A program made the translations under genes and the position numbers. Under the pieces are notes generated by a model that was not told where the DNA came from, searched no databases, and saw only the letters and a list, made by a program, of their open reading frames with translations. Of a stretch of DNA of 11,759 nt, positions 1 through 5,563 are shown piece by piece. Source of the stretch: CAXSEF01 sp964236695 (GTDB lineage Bacteria > Pseudomonadota > Alphaproteobacteria > Acetobacterales > Acetobacteraceae); NCBI GenBank assembly GCA_964236695.1, contig CAXSFU010000089.1, positions 1 to 11,759 of the forward strand. The letters are read 5' to 3'. Each line of letters begins with the position of its first letter. Positions within the stretch are counted from its first letter, which is position 1.

Positions 1-1059
1 TACGAGCCGCCCTACCTGCTGGCGCGCCGTCTCTCCACCCTCGACCACCTGACGGGCGGCCGGATCGGCTGGAACGTGGTCACCAGCTACCTGGACAGCG
101 CGGCGCGCGCGATGGGCCGGCCGCGGCAGGTGGCGCATGACGCGCGCTACGGCATCGCCGAGGAGTACATGCAGCTCGCCTACAAGCTGTGGGAAGGGAG
201 CTGGGAGGACGGCGCGGTGCTGGCCGACCGGGCGCGCGGGATCTACGCCGACCCCGCGCGTGTGCACGCCATCCACCACCACGGGGAGCACTTCCGCCTC
301 GACGGCATCCACCTGTGCGAGCCCTCGCCGCAGCGCACGCCGGTGCTCCACCAGGCGGGCAGCTCGCCGGCTGGGCTGGGCTTCGCGGCGCGGCACGCGG
401 AGTGCGTGTTCATGTCCGGCCCGTCGGCGCGCGTGGTCGCGCCGCGGGTGGCGGAGCTGCGCCGCCGCACGGTGGCGGCCGGGCGGCAGGCCGACGACCT
501 GCTGGTGTTCGCCCTGATGACGGCCGTGCTGGGCCGCACCGACGCGGAGGCGCAGGAGAAGCTCGCGGAGTACCGACGCCACGTCAGCATCGAGGGCGCG
601 CTGGTGCTGCTGTCCGGCTGGACCGGGGTGGACTATTCCGCCGCCGACCCGGGCCAGCTCGTGCGCCACGTCGAGAACGACGCCGGCCGTGCCGCGATGG
701 AGAATTTCTCCCGCGCCGATCCTTCGCGGCAGTGGACCGTGGGCGAGGTGGCGGAGCACGCCGCGATCGGCGGGGTCGGGCCGCTGGTCGTGGGCTCGCC
801 CGGGACCGTCGCCGATTTTCTCGTGCGGTGGATGGAGGAGACCGGGGTGGACGGCTACAACCTGGCGAGCGTGGTGATGCCGGAAACCTTTGCCGACGTG
901 GTGGAGCTGCTGGTGCCCGAGCTGCAGCGGCGCGGCGCGTTCCGGCAGGGCTACGCGCCCGGCACCCTGCGCGAGAAGCTGTTCGGCCAGGGGCCGCGCC
1001 TGCCGCGGCGCCACCCTGCGGACGGGTTCAGGGCGGGCCGGGCGGGGCCGGTGCCCTAG
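1..1059 (+). CDS. LLM-class FMN-dependent monooxygenase (NtaA/SnaA/DszA type), 5' end missing
   Basis: The reading frame is open from base 1 and ends at TAG (1057-1059), giving 352 residues of a protein whose start lies left of the window. The first residues carry the family hallmark STLDHLTGGRIGWNVVTS (about residues 12-29), typical of the NtaA/SnaA/DszA branch of bacterial luciferase-like monooxygenases. Further on, the stretch HGEHFRLDGIHLCEPSPQRT (near residues 96-115) followed by PVLHQAGSS matches the usual layout of this group. Members use reduced FMN from a partner flavin reductase to oxygenate small organic molecules such as nitrilotriacetate or sulfur heterocycles; the substrate here cannot be told. 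Family length is roughly 430-460 residues, so about 90-100 N-terminal residues are probably missing. An internal ATG at 112 lies inside the conserved domain and is not a credible start. The next gene is convergent. Family assignment is secure; specificity is unknown. Confidence 0.9.
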   Translation, partial: YEPPYLLARRLSTLDHLTGGRIGWNVVTSYLDSAARAMGRPRQVAHDARYGIAEEYMQLAYKLWEGSWEDGAVLADRARGIYADPARVHAIHHHGEHFRLDGIHLCEPSPQRTPVLHQAGSSPAGLGFAARHAECVFMSGPSARVVAPRVAELRRRTVAAGRQADDLLVFALMTAVLGRTDAEAQEKLAEYRRHVSIEGALVLLSGWTGVDYSAADPGQLVRHVENDAGRAAMENFSRADPSRQWTVGEVAEHAAIGGVGPLVVGSPGTVADFLVRWMEETGVDGYNLASVVMPETFADVVELLVPELQRRGAFRQGYAPGTLREKLFGQGPRLPRRHPADGFRAGRAGPVP

Positions 1060-1115
1060 AGGCTGTCCCGCGCCCGCCAGCCCGGGCTTCCCCAGCCAAA
1101 ACGGACAGGAAGCAT

Positions 1116-1137
1116 GTTCTTTCTTGAAAGAAAGAAC
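1116..1137. terminator. A/T-rich hairpin 1 downstream of the monooxygenase gene
   Basis: Bases 1116-1125 (GTTCTTTCTT) are nearly perfectly complementary to 1128-1137, giving a stem of 8-10 bp around a very short loop. It lies 57 bp after the monooxygenase stop codon, in the gap between two convergent genes. Its A/T-rich stem contrasts sharply with the GC-rich surroundings. There is no clean T-tract after it, so it is not a classical intrinsic terminator. It may act as a bidirectional transcription stop or mRNA 3'-end protector, or be one module of a dispersed repeat. Confidence 0.4.
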
Positions 1138-1207
1138 CAAAGAACTTTTGTCCGTTGAGGCTCGGAGCCGCCCGCCTGCCCGGAACCCAATGGGCAAAGT
1201 CTTTTTG

Positions 1208-1231
1208 CTTCTTTTTCTTCAGAAAAAGAAG
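1208..1231. terminator. A/T-rich hairpin 2 between convergent genes
   Basis: Bases 1208-1217 (CTTCTTTTTC) pair perfectly with 1222-1231 around a TTCA loop, a 10-bp stem. It is preceded by AAGTCTTTTTG and followed by AGTCTTG, so the arms are embedded in a longer purine/pyrimidine-skewed patch. It sits 90 bp from the end of the minus-strand aminotransferase gene and could serve as its 3' structure. No downstream U-run is visible on the minus strand, so terminator activity is an inference from position and structure only. Confidence 0.4.
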
Positions 1232-1321
1232 AGTCTTGCCTTCCTGCCTGGAGCGACGGGTGGCCATCAAGTCCATGACAGCCTCCAGCCCAGGTCCCTG
1301 CACGCAGCCGACCGGCCGAGG

Positions 1322-2491
1322 CTATCCCCCGGCGGCCAGCGCCCGCAGCTCCGCGCACACCGCCGACACGTCCGCCTGCGTCAGCCGGTCGAACAGCGGC
1401 AGGCTGACCACGCGCGCGGCGATGCGGTCGGTGATCCCGAGGGCGCCGGCCACGCAGGTGTCGCGGAAATACGGCTGCTCGGCCAGGTGCGGGGAGAAAT
1501 ACGTCGCCGCCGCGACCCCGCGCCCCGCCAGCGCGGCGAGGAACGCCGGCCGCGTGCCCTGCCACGACTCCGGCAGCAGCACCGGCATGAACTGGTGCGT
1601 CTGCAGCCGCCCGACGGTGCGCTGGAACGTCCATCCCGGTAGGCCGCGCGCGTAGGCGTCGGCGAGTCCGGTGCGGTGCGCCACCACCGACGGGAACTCC
1701 TCGAGCTTGGCCAGCGCCTGCAGCGCCGTCACCTCGCAGAGCTTGGAGTTCAGCCCGGGCAGCCGCGCCACCCTAGGCTCCGTGAAGCCGAAGTTGCCCA
1801 TCGCCCGCATCGCGGCCAGCGCGTCGGGGTCGGCGTTGTAGATCACCCCGCCCTCGGCCACCGCGAACGTCTTGGTGGCGTGCATCGAGAACACCACGGA
1901 GTGCTGCGATCCCGTGCCGAAACCGCGGCCCTGCGCGTCCAGCGAGCCCAGCGAGGAGGCGGCATCGACCACGATGCCGACGCCGTGCTCGCGCGCGATG
2001 CGATCGTAGCGGTCCATGTCGAGGCAGTTGCCGAAGGTGGCGTAGGGCACGATGGCCGCGACCTGGCCCTCGTACTGGGCGAGCAGGGCGTCCTCCGCCT
2101 CGGCCGAGGGCAGCCAGGTGTCGGGGTCGATGTCGCACAGCAGCGGGGTGAGGCCGCACCACAGGGCGGCGTGCGCGGTGGCGGCGAAGGTGAAGGAGGG
2201 CATGATGACGTAGCGGCGTCGCTGGGCCTCGCCGGCGCGGTGCGCGGGATGGCCTGCGTCGCGGGCGGCGGCGTCGAGGGCGTGGCGGATGGCCAGCATC
2301 AGGCCGATGGTGGCGTTGCACACGGTGAGGCACCCGCCGGTGCCGGCGAACAGCGCCCCGGTGAGCGCGTCCTCGAAGCGGGTGTTGACCGGGCCGTAGT
2401 TGGAGAACACCCCGCTTTCCTCGATCCGGGCGAGCTCGGCACCAAGCTCGCTCAGGCGGCTGGGATTGGGCTGGATCAGCGGGATCTTCAT
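1322..2491 (-). CDS. DegT/DnrJ/EryC1/StrS-family PLP aminotransferase
   Basis: A 389-residue protein starting MKIPLIQPNP at ATG 2491, with TAG at 1322-1324. It is a fold-type I PLP enzyme of the DegT/DnrJ/EryC1/StrS family, which usually aminates keto-sugars bound to nucleotides. Visible landmarks are NYGPVNTRFEDAL (31-43), IMPSFTFAATAHA (96-108), the PLP-ring Asp in VVDAASS (D176), and SMHATKTFAVAEGG with the Schiff-base Lys at K207. Length fits the family (about 370-400). The frame is open further upstream, but that stretch runs through a GC-rich palindromic repeat, so ATG 2491 is preferred because family homology begins there. No good Shine-Dalgarno sequence is adjacent; a GGAGG-like stretch lies about 20 nt upstream. 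No NDP-sugar, glycosyltransferase or polysaccharide gene is nearby, so the substrate is unknown and the gene stands alone. It converges on the monooxygenase gene. Confidence 0.9.
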   Translation of the reverse strand: MKIPLIQPNPSRLSELGAELARIEESGVFSNYGPVNTRFEDALTGALFAGTGGCLTVCNATIGLMLAIRHALDAAARDAGHPAHRAGEAQRRRYVIMPSFTFAATAHAALWCGLTPLLCDIDPDTWLPSAEAEDALLAQYEGQVAAIVPYATFGNCLDMDRYDRIAREHGVGIVVDAASSLGSLDAQGRGFGTGSQHSVVFSMHATKTFAVAEGGVIYNADPDALAAMRAMGNFGFTEPRVARLPGLNSKLCEVTALQALAKLEEFPSVVAHRTGLADAYARGLPGWTFQRTVGRLQTHQFMPVLLPESWQGTRPAFLAALAGRGVAAATYFSPHLAEQPYFRDTCVAGALGITDRIAARVVSLPLFDRLTQADVSAVCAELRALAAGG

Positions 2492-2599
2492 GCGACTTCG
2501 GGCAAGCGCCCGCTCCTCCAGCACCGCGGCTGCGGCATGGAAGGCGCAACGCCGCGCCGGGGCAAGCGCGTCCGGGCGGCGGTGGCGCCTCGGTTCAGG

Positions 2600-2711
2600 A
2601 AGGCCAGGGCTCTGCCCTGGACCCGGCGCAACCCGGGACGTGACTTCAAAGGGCTGGCCTTTGGAGGCCATGACTCAAACAAGGCCGGTCCAGGCTTGCT
2701 TCGACGGCACA
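2600..2711. repeat. GC-rich palindromic repeat, copy A (degenerate)
   Basis: Begins AAGGCCAGGGC and contains the perfect inverted repeat CCAGGGC-TCT-GCCCTGG at 2604-2620 (module P1). A degenerate CAAAGGGC...GCCTTTGG module (P2, about 2648-2664) and AAGGCCGGTCCAGG (P3, about 2682-2696) follow. The order P1-P2-P3 matches copy B. It lies in the gap between the XRE regulator and aminotransferase genes. It could form RNA hairpins at the 3' end of the regulator message or in the aminotransferase leader. Confidence 0.75.
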
Positions 2712-2731
2712 AGGCGTTCGGCCGTTGGTGT

Positions 2732-3154
2732 TCAGCCCTGTGCCCGTGCCTGCCGCGGCGCCCGCTCCGCCACCTCCGGCTCCGGCGCCATCCTGCACGC
2801 CACCTGCAGCAGCGCCGCGCGCGAGGACACGTCCAGCCGCCGGTACGCCCGCAGCAGCGCCTCCTCGTCGCCCGCCAGCAGGCCCAGGCTGCCCTGGTCC
2901 TCCTCCAGGAACTCCGGCGGCACCTCCGCGTCCGGGTCCAGCCCCACCAGGTAGGACACCGAGGTCGACAGCACGTCGGCCAGCTTCGCCAGCCGCCTGC
3001 CGCGCGGCGCCGGCATCCGACCGTCCAGCAGCCTGGGCAGGAAGTCGTCCGCAAGCCCCGCCGCCCGCCCCGCCGCCTCGGCCGACAGCGCCAGGCGGTC
3101 CAGCCTGCCCTGCACCCTCTCGGCCAGCGCCCTCGCCTCGGCGATTCCCGACAC
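2732..3154 (-). CDS. small XRE-family (HTH) transcriptional regulator
   Basis: A 140-residue protein starting with GTG at 3154; TGA is at 2732-2734. The start is fixed by a perfect AGGAGG on the minus strand (3161-3166) six bases before the GTG. Residues ~12-72 have the length and helix pattern of a lambda-repressor-type helix-turn-helix: RVQGRLDRLAL, LSAEAAGRAAGL, DDFLPRLLDGRMPAP (probable recognition helix) and RRLAKLADVLSTSVSYLVGL, the last being the standard closing helix of XRE domains. Residues 73-140 form an acidic then helical tail (LLRAYRRLDVSSRAALLQVA) of the sort seen in small stand-alone repressors. It likely binds DNA as a dimer; its target is unknown. Repeats flank it on both sides (copies A and B), so it is probably its own transcription unit. 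No toxin-like partner is adjacent. The XRE call is strong; a role in phage or toxin-antitoxin control is not supported. Confidence 0.85.
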   Translation of the reverse strand: MSGIAEARALAERVQGRLDRLALSAEAAGRAAGLADDFLPRLLDGRMPAPRGRRLAKLADVLSTSVSYLVGLDPDAEVPPEFLEEDQGSLGLLAGDEEALLRAYRRLDVSSRAALLQVACRMAPEPEVAERAPRQARAQG

Positions 3155-3160
3155 GCAATC

Positions 3161-3166
3161 CCTCCT
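3161..3166 (-). promoter_or_regulatory. ribosome binding site of the XRE regulator
   Basis: Plus-strand CCTCCT reads AGGAGG on the minus strand, a full anti-16S match, six bases upstream of the GTG at 3154. It is the strongest ribosome binding site in the window and settles the non-ATG start. Confidence 0.8.
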
Positions 3167-3183
3167 GACACAGGGTGGCGCCC

Positions 3184-3330
3184 TGGGCAGTCAAGGCCAG
3201 GGGCTCTGCCCCTGGACCCCGCCAAAGGCGGAGCCTTTGGAAACCCCGCCTCACGCCAAGCCGGTCCAGGGTCGGCTCGCCCCCTTCCTTGAAGCAGGGG
3301 CGGATCTGGGCAGACCCCAGCCCTGCTTCG
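3184..3330. repeat. GC-rich palindromic repeat, copy B (P1-P2-P3)
   Basis: Two perfect hairpins lie in tandem: CCAGGGGC-TCT-GCCCCTGG at 3197-3215 (P1, 8-bp stem) and CCAAAGGC-GGA-GCCTTTGG at 3222-3240 (P2, 8-bp stem), followed by GAAACC and CCGGTCCAGGGTCGGCTCGC (P3). A weaker CTGGG...CCCAG palindrome follows at about 3307-3321. It fills the gap between the GlcG-like gene and the XRE gene (minus-strand order). The 5' side of the repeat stops just short of the regulator's ribosome binding site. Confidence 0.85.
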
Positions 3331-3378
3331 CCCGCCGGCCAACAAGCCAAACCGCCGGCATCTGGTCAGGAGCTGAGC

Positions 3379-3768
3379 CTACGCCGGCCCCGCGAGCAGG
3401 TCGGCGATCACCTGGTCCTCGGCCGGCAGCAGCCCGCTGATGCCCACGCCGCCCGCCACCGCGCCGCCCGCGTCGCGCAGCACCGCGCCGCCCGGCAGCC
3501 CGGTCAGCCCTGGGTCGCAGAAGTAGCTCGCCGGATACCCCTGGCCCTGCAGCCGCTCGTGCCATGCCGCCGTGGCGACGCCAATCCGCGCCGCGGTGTA
3601 CGCCTTGGCCTGCGACAGCGCGATCGAGCGCACCGGCGCCCCCGCCATGCGCGCGAACGCCACCAGGAACCCCTGGGCGTCGCACACCGAGACGCAGACC
3701 GGCCGGCCGTACCCCGCCGACTCCGCCACGGCCCGCCGCGTCAGCCGCTCCGCCTCGTCCAGATCCAT
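3379..3768 (-). CDS. GlcG/HbpS-family (heme-degrading-domain) protein
   Basis: A 129-residue protein from ATG 3768 (GGGAG six bases upstream on the minus strand) to TAG 3379-3381. It matches the GlcG/HbpS family (DUF336): VSVCDAQGFLVAFARMAGAP (27-46), the signature SIALSQAKAYTAA (48-60), LPGGAVLRDAGGAVAGGVGI (91-110) and the closing SGLLPAEDQVIA (111-122). Family members are compact alpha/beta proteins found in glycolate-utilisation operons (GlcG), as heme-binding HbpS, or beside alcohol and diol dehydrogenases; the biochemical role is often undefined. No signal peptide is visible, so this copy is probably cytoplasmic. The gene upstream in transcription is a 2-hydroxyacid dehydrogenase, which would suit a glycolate/glyoxylate link, but a 214-bp gap with a repeat separates them, so co-transcription is uncertain. 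Family call is strong; function is open. Confidence 0.88.
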   Translation of the reverse strand: MDLDEAERLTRRAVAESAGYGRPVCVSVCDAQGFLVAFARMAGAPVRSIALSQAKAYTAARIGVATAAWHERLQGQGYPASYFCDPGLTGLPGGAVLRDAGGAVAGGVGISGLLPAEDQVIADLLAGPA

Positions 3769-3879
3769 CGTCCGCTCCCGCCTGTCCCGCCCCGCCCGCC
3801 AGGGTGGCCCATCCTTGATGCCGGAACACCCGGCGACGCAAGCAGGGTTGAGGCCCCGCCTTCAGGCATGGGCCTCAGG

Positions 3880-3982
3880 TTCCGCCAAAGTCTCGCCTTT
3901 GGAAACCTGGCCCTGAGAAGGCCGGTCTAGGGGCGGTTCGCCCCTGGCGGGGTCCAGGGGCAGGGCCCCTGGCCTTCCTTGC
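3880..3982. repeat. GC-rich palindromic repeat, copy C (P2-P3-inverted P1)
   Basis: Contains a decayed P2 hairpin (CCAAAG...CTTTGG, 3885-3902), AAGGCCGGTCTAGGGGCG (P3) with hairpin AGGGGCG-GTT-CGCCCCT at 3929-3945, then CCAGGGGC-AGG-GCCCCTGG at 3954-3972, which is P1 in the opposite orientation to copy B. It ends within about ten bases of the stop codon of the 2-hydroxyacid dehydrogenase and so would form the 3' end of that transcript. Confidence 0.85.
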
Positions 3983-4933
3983 CTACGCCGGCACCGGCGT
4001 CACCAGCCCACGCCCCGCGAACCACGACCTGACGTTCTCCGCCACCAGCGCCGCCATCCGCCCCCGCGTGTGGTGCGTCGCCGAGCCGACGTGCGGGATC
4101 ACCACGACGTTCTCCAGCGCCAGCAGCTCCGGCCGGATGCGCGGCTCGTCGGCGAACACGTCGAGCCCCGCCGCGTGCAGCCGGCCCGACTGCAGCGCCG
4201 CGACCAGCGCGTCCTCGTCCAGCACCGAGCCGCGCGCCACGTTGATCACCACCCCGTCCGGCCCGAGTGCCGCCAGCACCGCCGCGTTGATCAGGTGGCG
4301 CGTGGCGGGCCCGCCCGGCACGATCGCCACCAGCGTGTCCACAGCCTCCGCCATGTCCAGCAGCGTCGGGTAGTGCCGCAGCGACACGCCGTCGACCGGG
4401 CGGCGCGCGTGGTAGACCACCGGCACGTCGAAGGCCGCGATCCTGCGCGCGATCGCCTGCCCGATCCGCCCCATGCCCAGCAGCCCGACCGTGCGCCCGC
4501 GCAGCGTGCCGGACAGCGCGAACGCACCGCGCTCCCAATGCCCGCCGCGCGCGTGCCGGTCCGCCTGCGGCAGCCTGCGGATCGTCGCCAGCAGCAGCCC
4601 CACCGTCAGGTCCGCGACCTCGTCGTTGAGCACGTCGGGCGTGTTCGACACCGCCACGCCCCGCGCCGCCGCCGCCGCCACGTCCACCGAGTCGTAGCCG
4701 ACGCCGAAGTTGGCCACCATCTCGAGTGCCGGGAGCCTGTCCAGCAGCGCCGCGTCGACCGGCACCGAGCCGCGCGTCATCACGCCGCGGATGTCCGCCC
4801 CGTGCGCGGCCAGGATCTCGGCCAGCGGCCGCGCCGGCGCGGCGTGCACCACGAACCCGTCCGCCATCAGCGACTCCGCGATCCCCGGGCCCATCTCGCC
4901 CAGGCTCAGGATCGACACGTCCTGCTGCGTCAT
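3983..4933 (-). CDS. D-isomer-specific 2-hydroxyacid dehydrogenase (glyoxylate/hydroxypyruvate reductase type)
   Basis: A 316-residue protein from ATG 4933 (GGGGAG seven bases upstream on the minus strand) to TAG 3983-3985. An in-frame ATG at 4966 lacks these features and would add 11 unlikely residues. It is an NAD(P)H-dependent reductase interconverting 2-keto and D-2-hydroxy acids. Evidence in order: ANFGVGYDSVDV (74-85), the Rossmann motif GLLGMGRIGQAIARR (150-164, GxGxxG at 153-158), catalytic Arg in INVARGSVLDEDAL (R234), catalytic Glu in DVFADEP (E263) and catalytic His in VIPHVGSATHHTR (H281). All catalytic residues are present and length is normal (310-330). The sequence style is closest to the GhrB/hydroxypyruvate-reductase group, but the substrate cannot be fixed; phosphoglycerate dehydrogenase is unlikely because there is no C-terminal ACT domain. 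Repeats flank it on both sides. Cytosolic. Confidence 0.92.
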   Translation of the reverse strand: MTQQDVSILSLGEMGPGIAESLMADGFVVHAAPARPLAEILAAHGADIRGVMTRGSVPVDAALLDRLPALEMVANFGVGYDSVDVAAAAARGVAVSNTPDVLNDEVADLTVGLLLATIRRLPQADRHARGGHWERGAFALSGTLRGRTVGLLGMGRIGQAIARRIAAFDVPVVYHARRPVDGVSLRHYPTLLDMAEAVDTLVAIVPGGPATRHLINAAVLAALGPDGVVINVARGSVLDEDALVAALQSGRLHAAGLDVFADEPRIRPELLALENVVVIPHVGSATHHTRGRMAALVAENVRSWFAGRGLVTPVPA

Positions 4934-4997
4934 GCGCGCACTCCCCGCTGGCGGCCCGCGCCGCATGCCGGCGGGTTGTAGTCGAGCGGCGAAGGAG

Positions 4998-5135
4998 GAA
5001 GGAAGGCCAGGGCTCCGCTCTGGACCCGCCCAAGCTCTGGAAACCAGGACCGGGCCGTACCCCCCCCCTTACGGGCGCGGGTCTGGGGGCGCTGCCCCCA
5101 GCGGGTCCAGGGCAGAGCCCTGGCCTTGCTTTCCT
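4998..5135. repeat. GC-rich palindromic repeat, copy D (composite, overlaps hisI 3' end)
   Basis: The most complete copy. It starts GGAAGGCCAGGGCTCC (forward P1, imperfect hairpin 5007-5023), continues with AAGCTCTGGAAACCAGGACC (decayed P2/P3), a CCGTA...TACGG hairpin around a nine-C run (5055-5074), the perfect hairpin CTGGGGGC-GCT-GCCCCCAG (5083-5101), then inverted P1 as CCAGGGC-AGA-GCCCTGG (5107-5123) ending TTGCTTTCC. The two ends are therefore inverted copies of each other. Bases 5069 to about 5135 also encode the C-terminal tail of HisI. Confidence 0.85.
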
Positions 5136-5509
5136 GGCGCCGCGGTCCCGTACAGCGCCGCCTCGCTGACCAGCACCGGCGCGACCTCCACCGTCTCGCC
5201 ACCGCGCTGCGCCTGGAAGAAGCAGGAGCGGTGCCCGGTGTGGCACGCGACCCCCTGCTGGTCGACCAGGAGCAGCAGCGCGTCGCCATCGCAGTCCAGG
5301 CGCAGCTCCACCAGGCGCTGCACCTGCCCAGAGGTCTCGCCCTTGCGCCACAGCGCGCTGCGGCTGCGGCTCCAGAAGCAGACACGGCCGGTGCGCAGCG
5401 TCTCGGCGACGGACTCGGCGTTCATCCAGGCCAGCATCAGCACCTCGCCGGTGTCGTGCTGCTGCGCGATGGCGGGGATCAGGCCGCGGTCGTCGAAGCG
5501 CAGGTCCAT
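5069..5509 (-). CDS. hisI: phosphoribosyl-AMP cyclohydrolase (HisI) with repeat-derived C-terminal tail
   Basis: A 146-residue protein from ATG 5509 to TAA 5069-5071. It opens the adenine ring of phosphoribosyl-AMP to give ProFAR, an early step of histidine synthesis in the cytoplasm. Landmarks are TGEVLMLAWMN (20-30), GRVCFWSRSRSALWRKGETS (41-60), LDCDGDALLLLVDQQGVACH (71-90) and TGHRSCFF (91-98). The three zinc cysteines are C73, C89 and C96, and the metal-binding Asp cluster is D72/D74/D76. There is no HisE domain, as usual in alphaproteobacteria. An upstream in-frame GTG (5527) has no ribosome site, whereas AGGGG precedes ATG 5509. Residues from about 126 to 146 (starting GKQGQGSALDPLGAAPPDPR) are encoded by repeat copy D and have no counterpart in the known fold; the conserved enzyme ends near residue 120. 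It lies 54 bp downstream of metC, so co-transcription with metC is possible. No other his gene is in the window. Confidence 0.94.
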   Translation of the reverse strand: MDLRFDDRGLIPAIAQQHDTGEVLMLAWMNAESVAETLRTGRVCFWSRSRSALWRKGETSGQVQRLVELRLDCDGDALLLLVDQQGVACHTGHRSCFFQAQRGGETVEVAPVLVSEAALYGTAAPGKQGQGSALDPLGAAPPDPRP

Positions 5510-5563
5510 GGGCGTGCCCCTATCCACGAAGATGCTGTCGCGAGGCCCTCGGTGCAGGGTCGG

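Noticed and set aside
2492..2671. N-terminal extension of the aminotransferase to an upstream ATG (2671)
   Set aside because: The added residues come from repeat copy A and Arg/Pro-rich sequence without homology; the family begins at MKIPLIQP.
1676..3292. A 538-codon open frame on the plus strand across the aminotransferase and XRE genes
   Set aside because: It is antisense to two genes with clear family motifs, its translation is Arg/Gly/His-rich low complexity, and it crosses two palindromic repeats. High GC leaves such antisense frames open by chance.
2732..3768. XRE regulator plus neighbouring small gene as a toxin-antitoxin pair
   Set aside because: The neighbour is a GlcG/HbpS-family protein, the genes are 224 bp apart with a repeat between them, and no toxin-like domain is seen.
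2600..3982. CRISPR array formed by the regularly placed palindromic repeats
   Set aside because: Copies are 500-1100 bp apart with genes between them, differ in module order and orientation, and no cas gene is present.
3927..5351. A 474-codon minus-strand frame overlapping the hydroxyacid dehydrogenase
   Set aside because: It is a shifted-frame shadow of the dehydrogenase, Gly/Arg/Ala-rich, running through two repeats.
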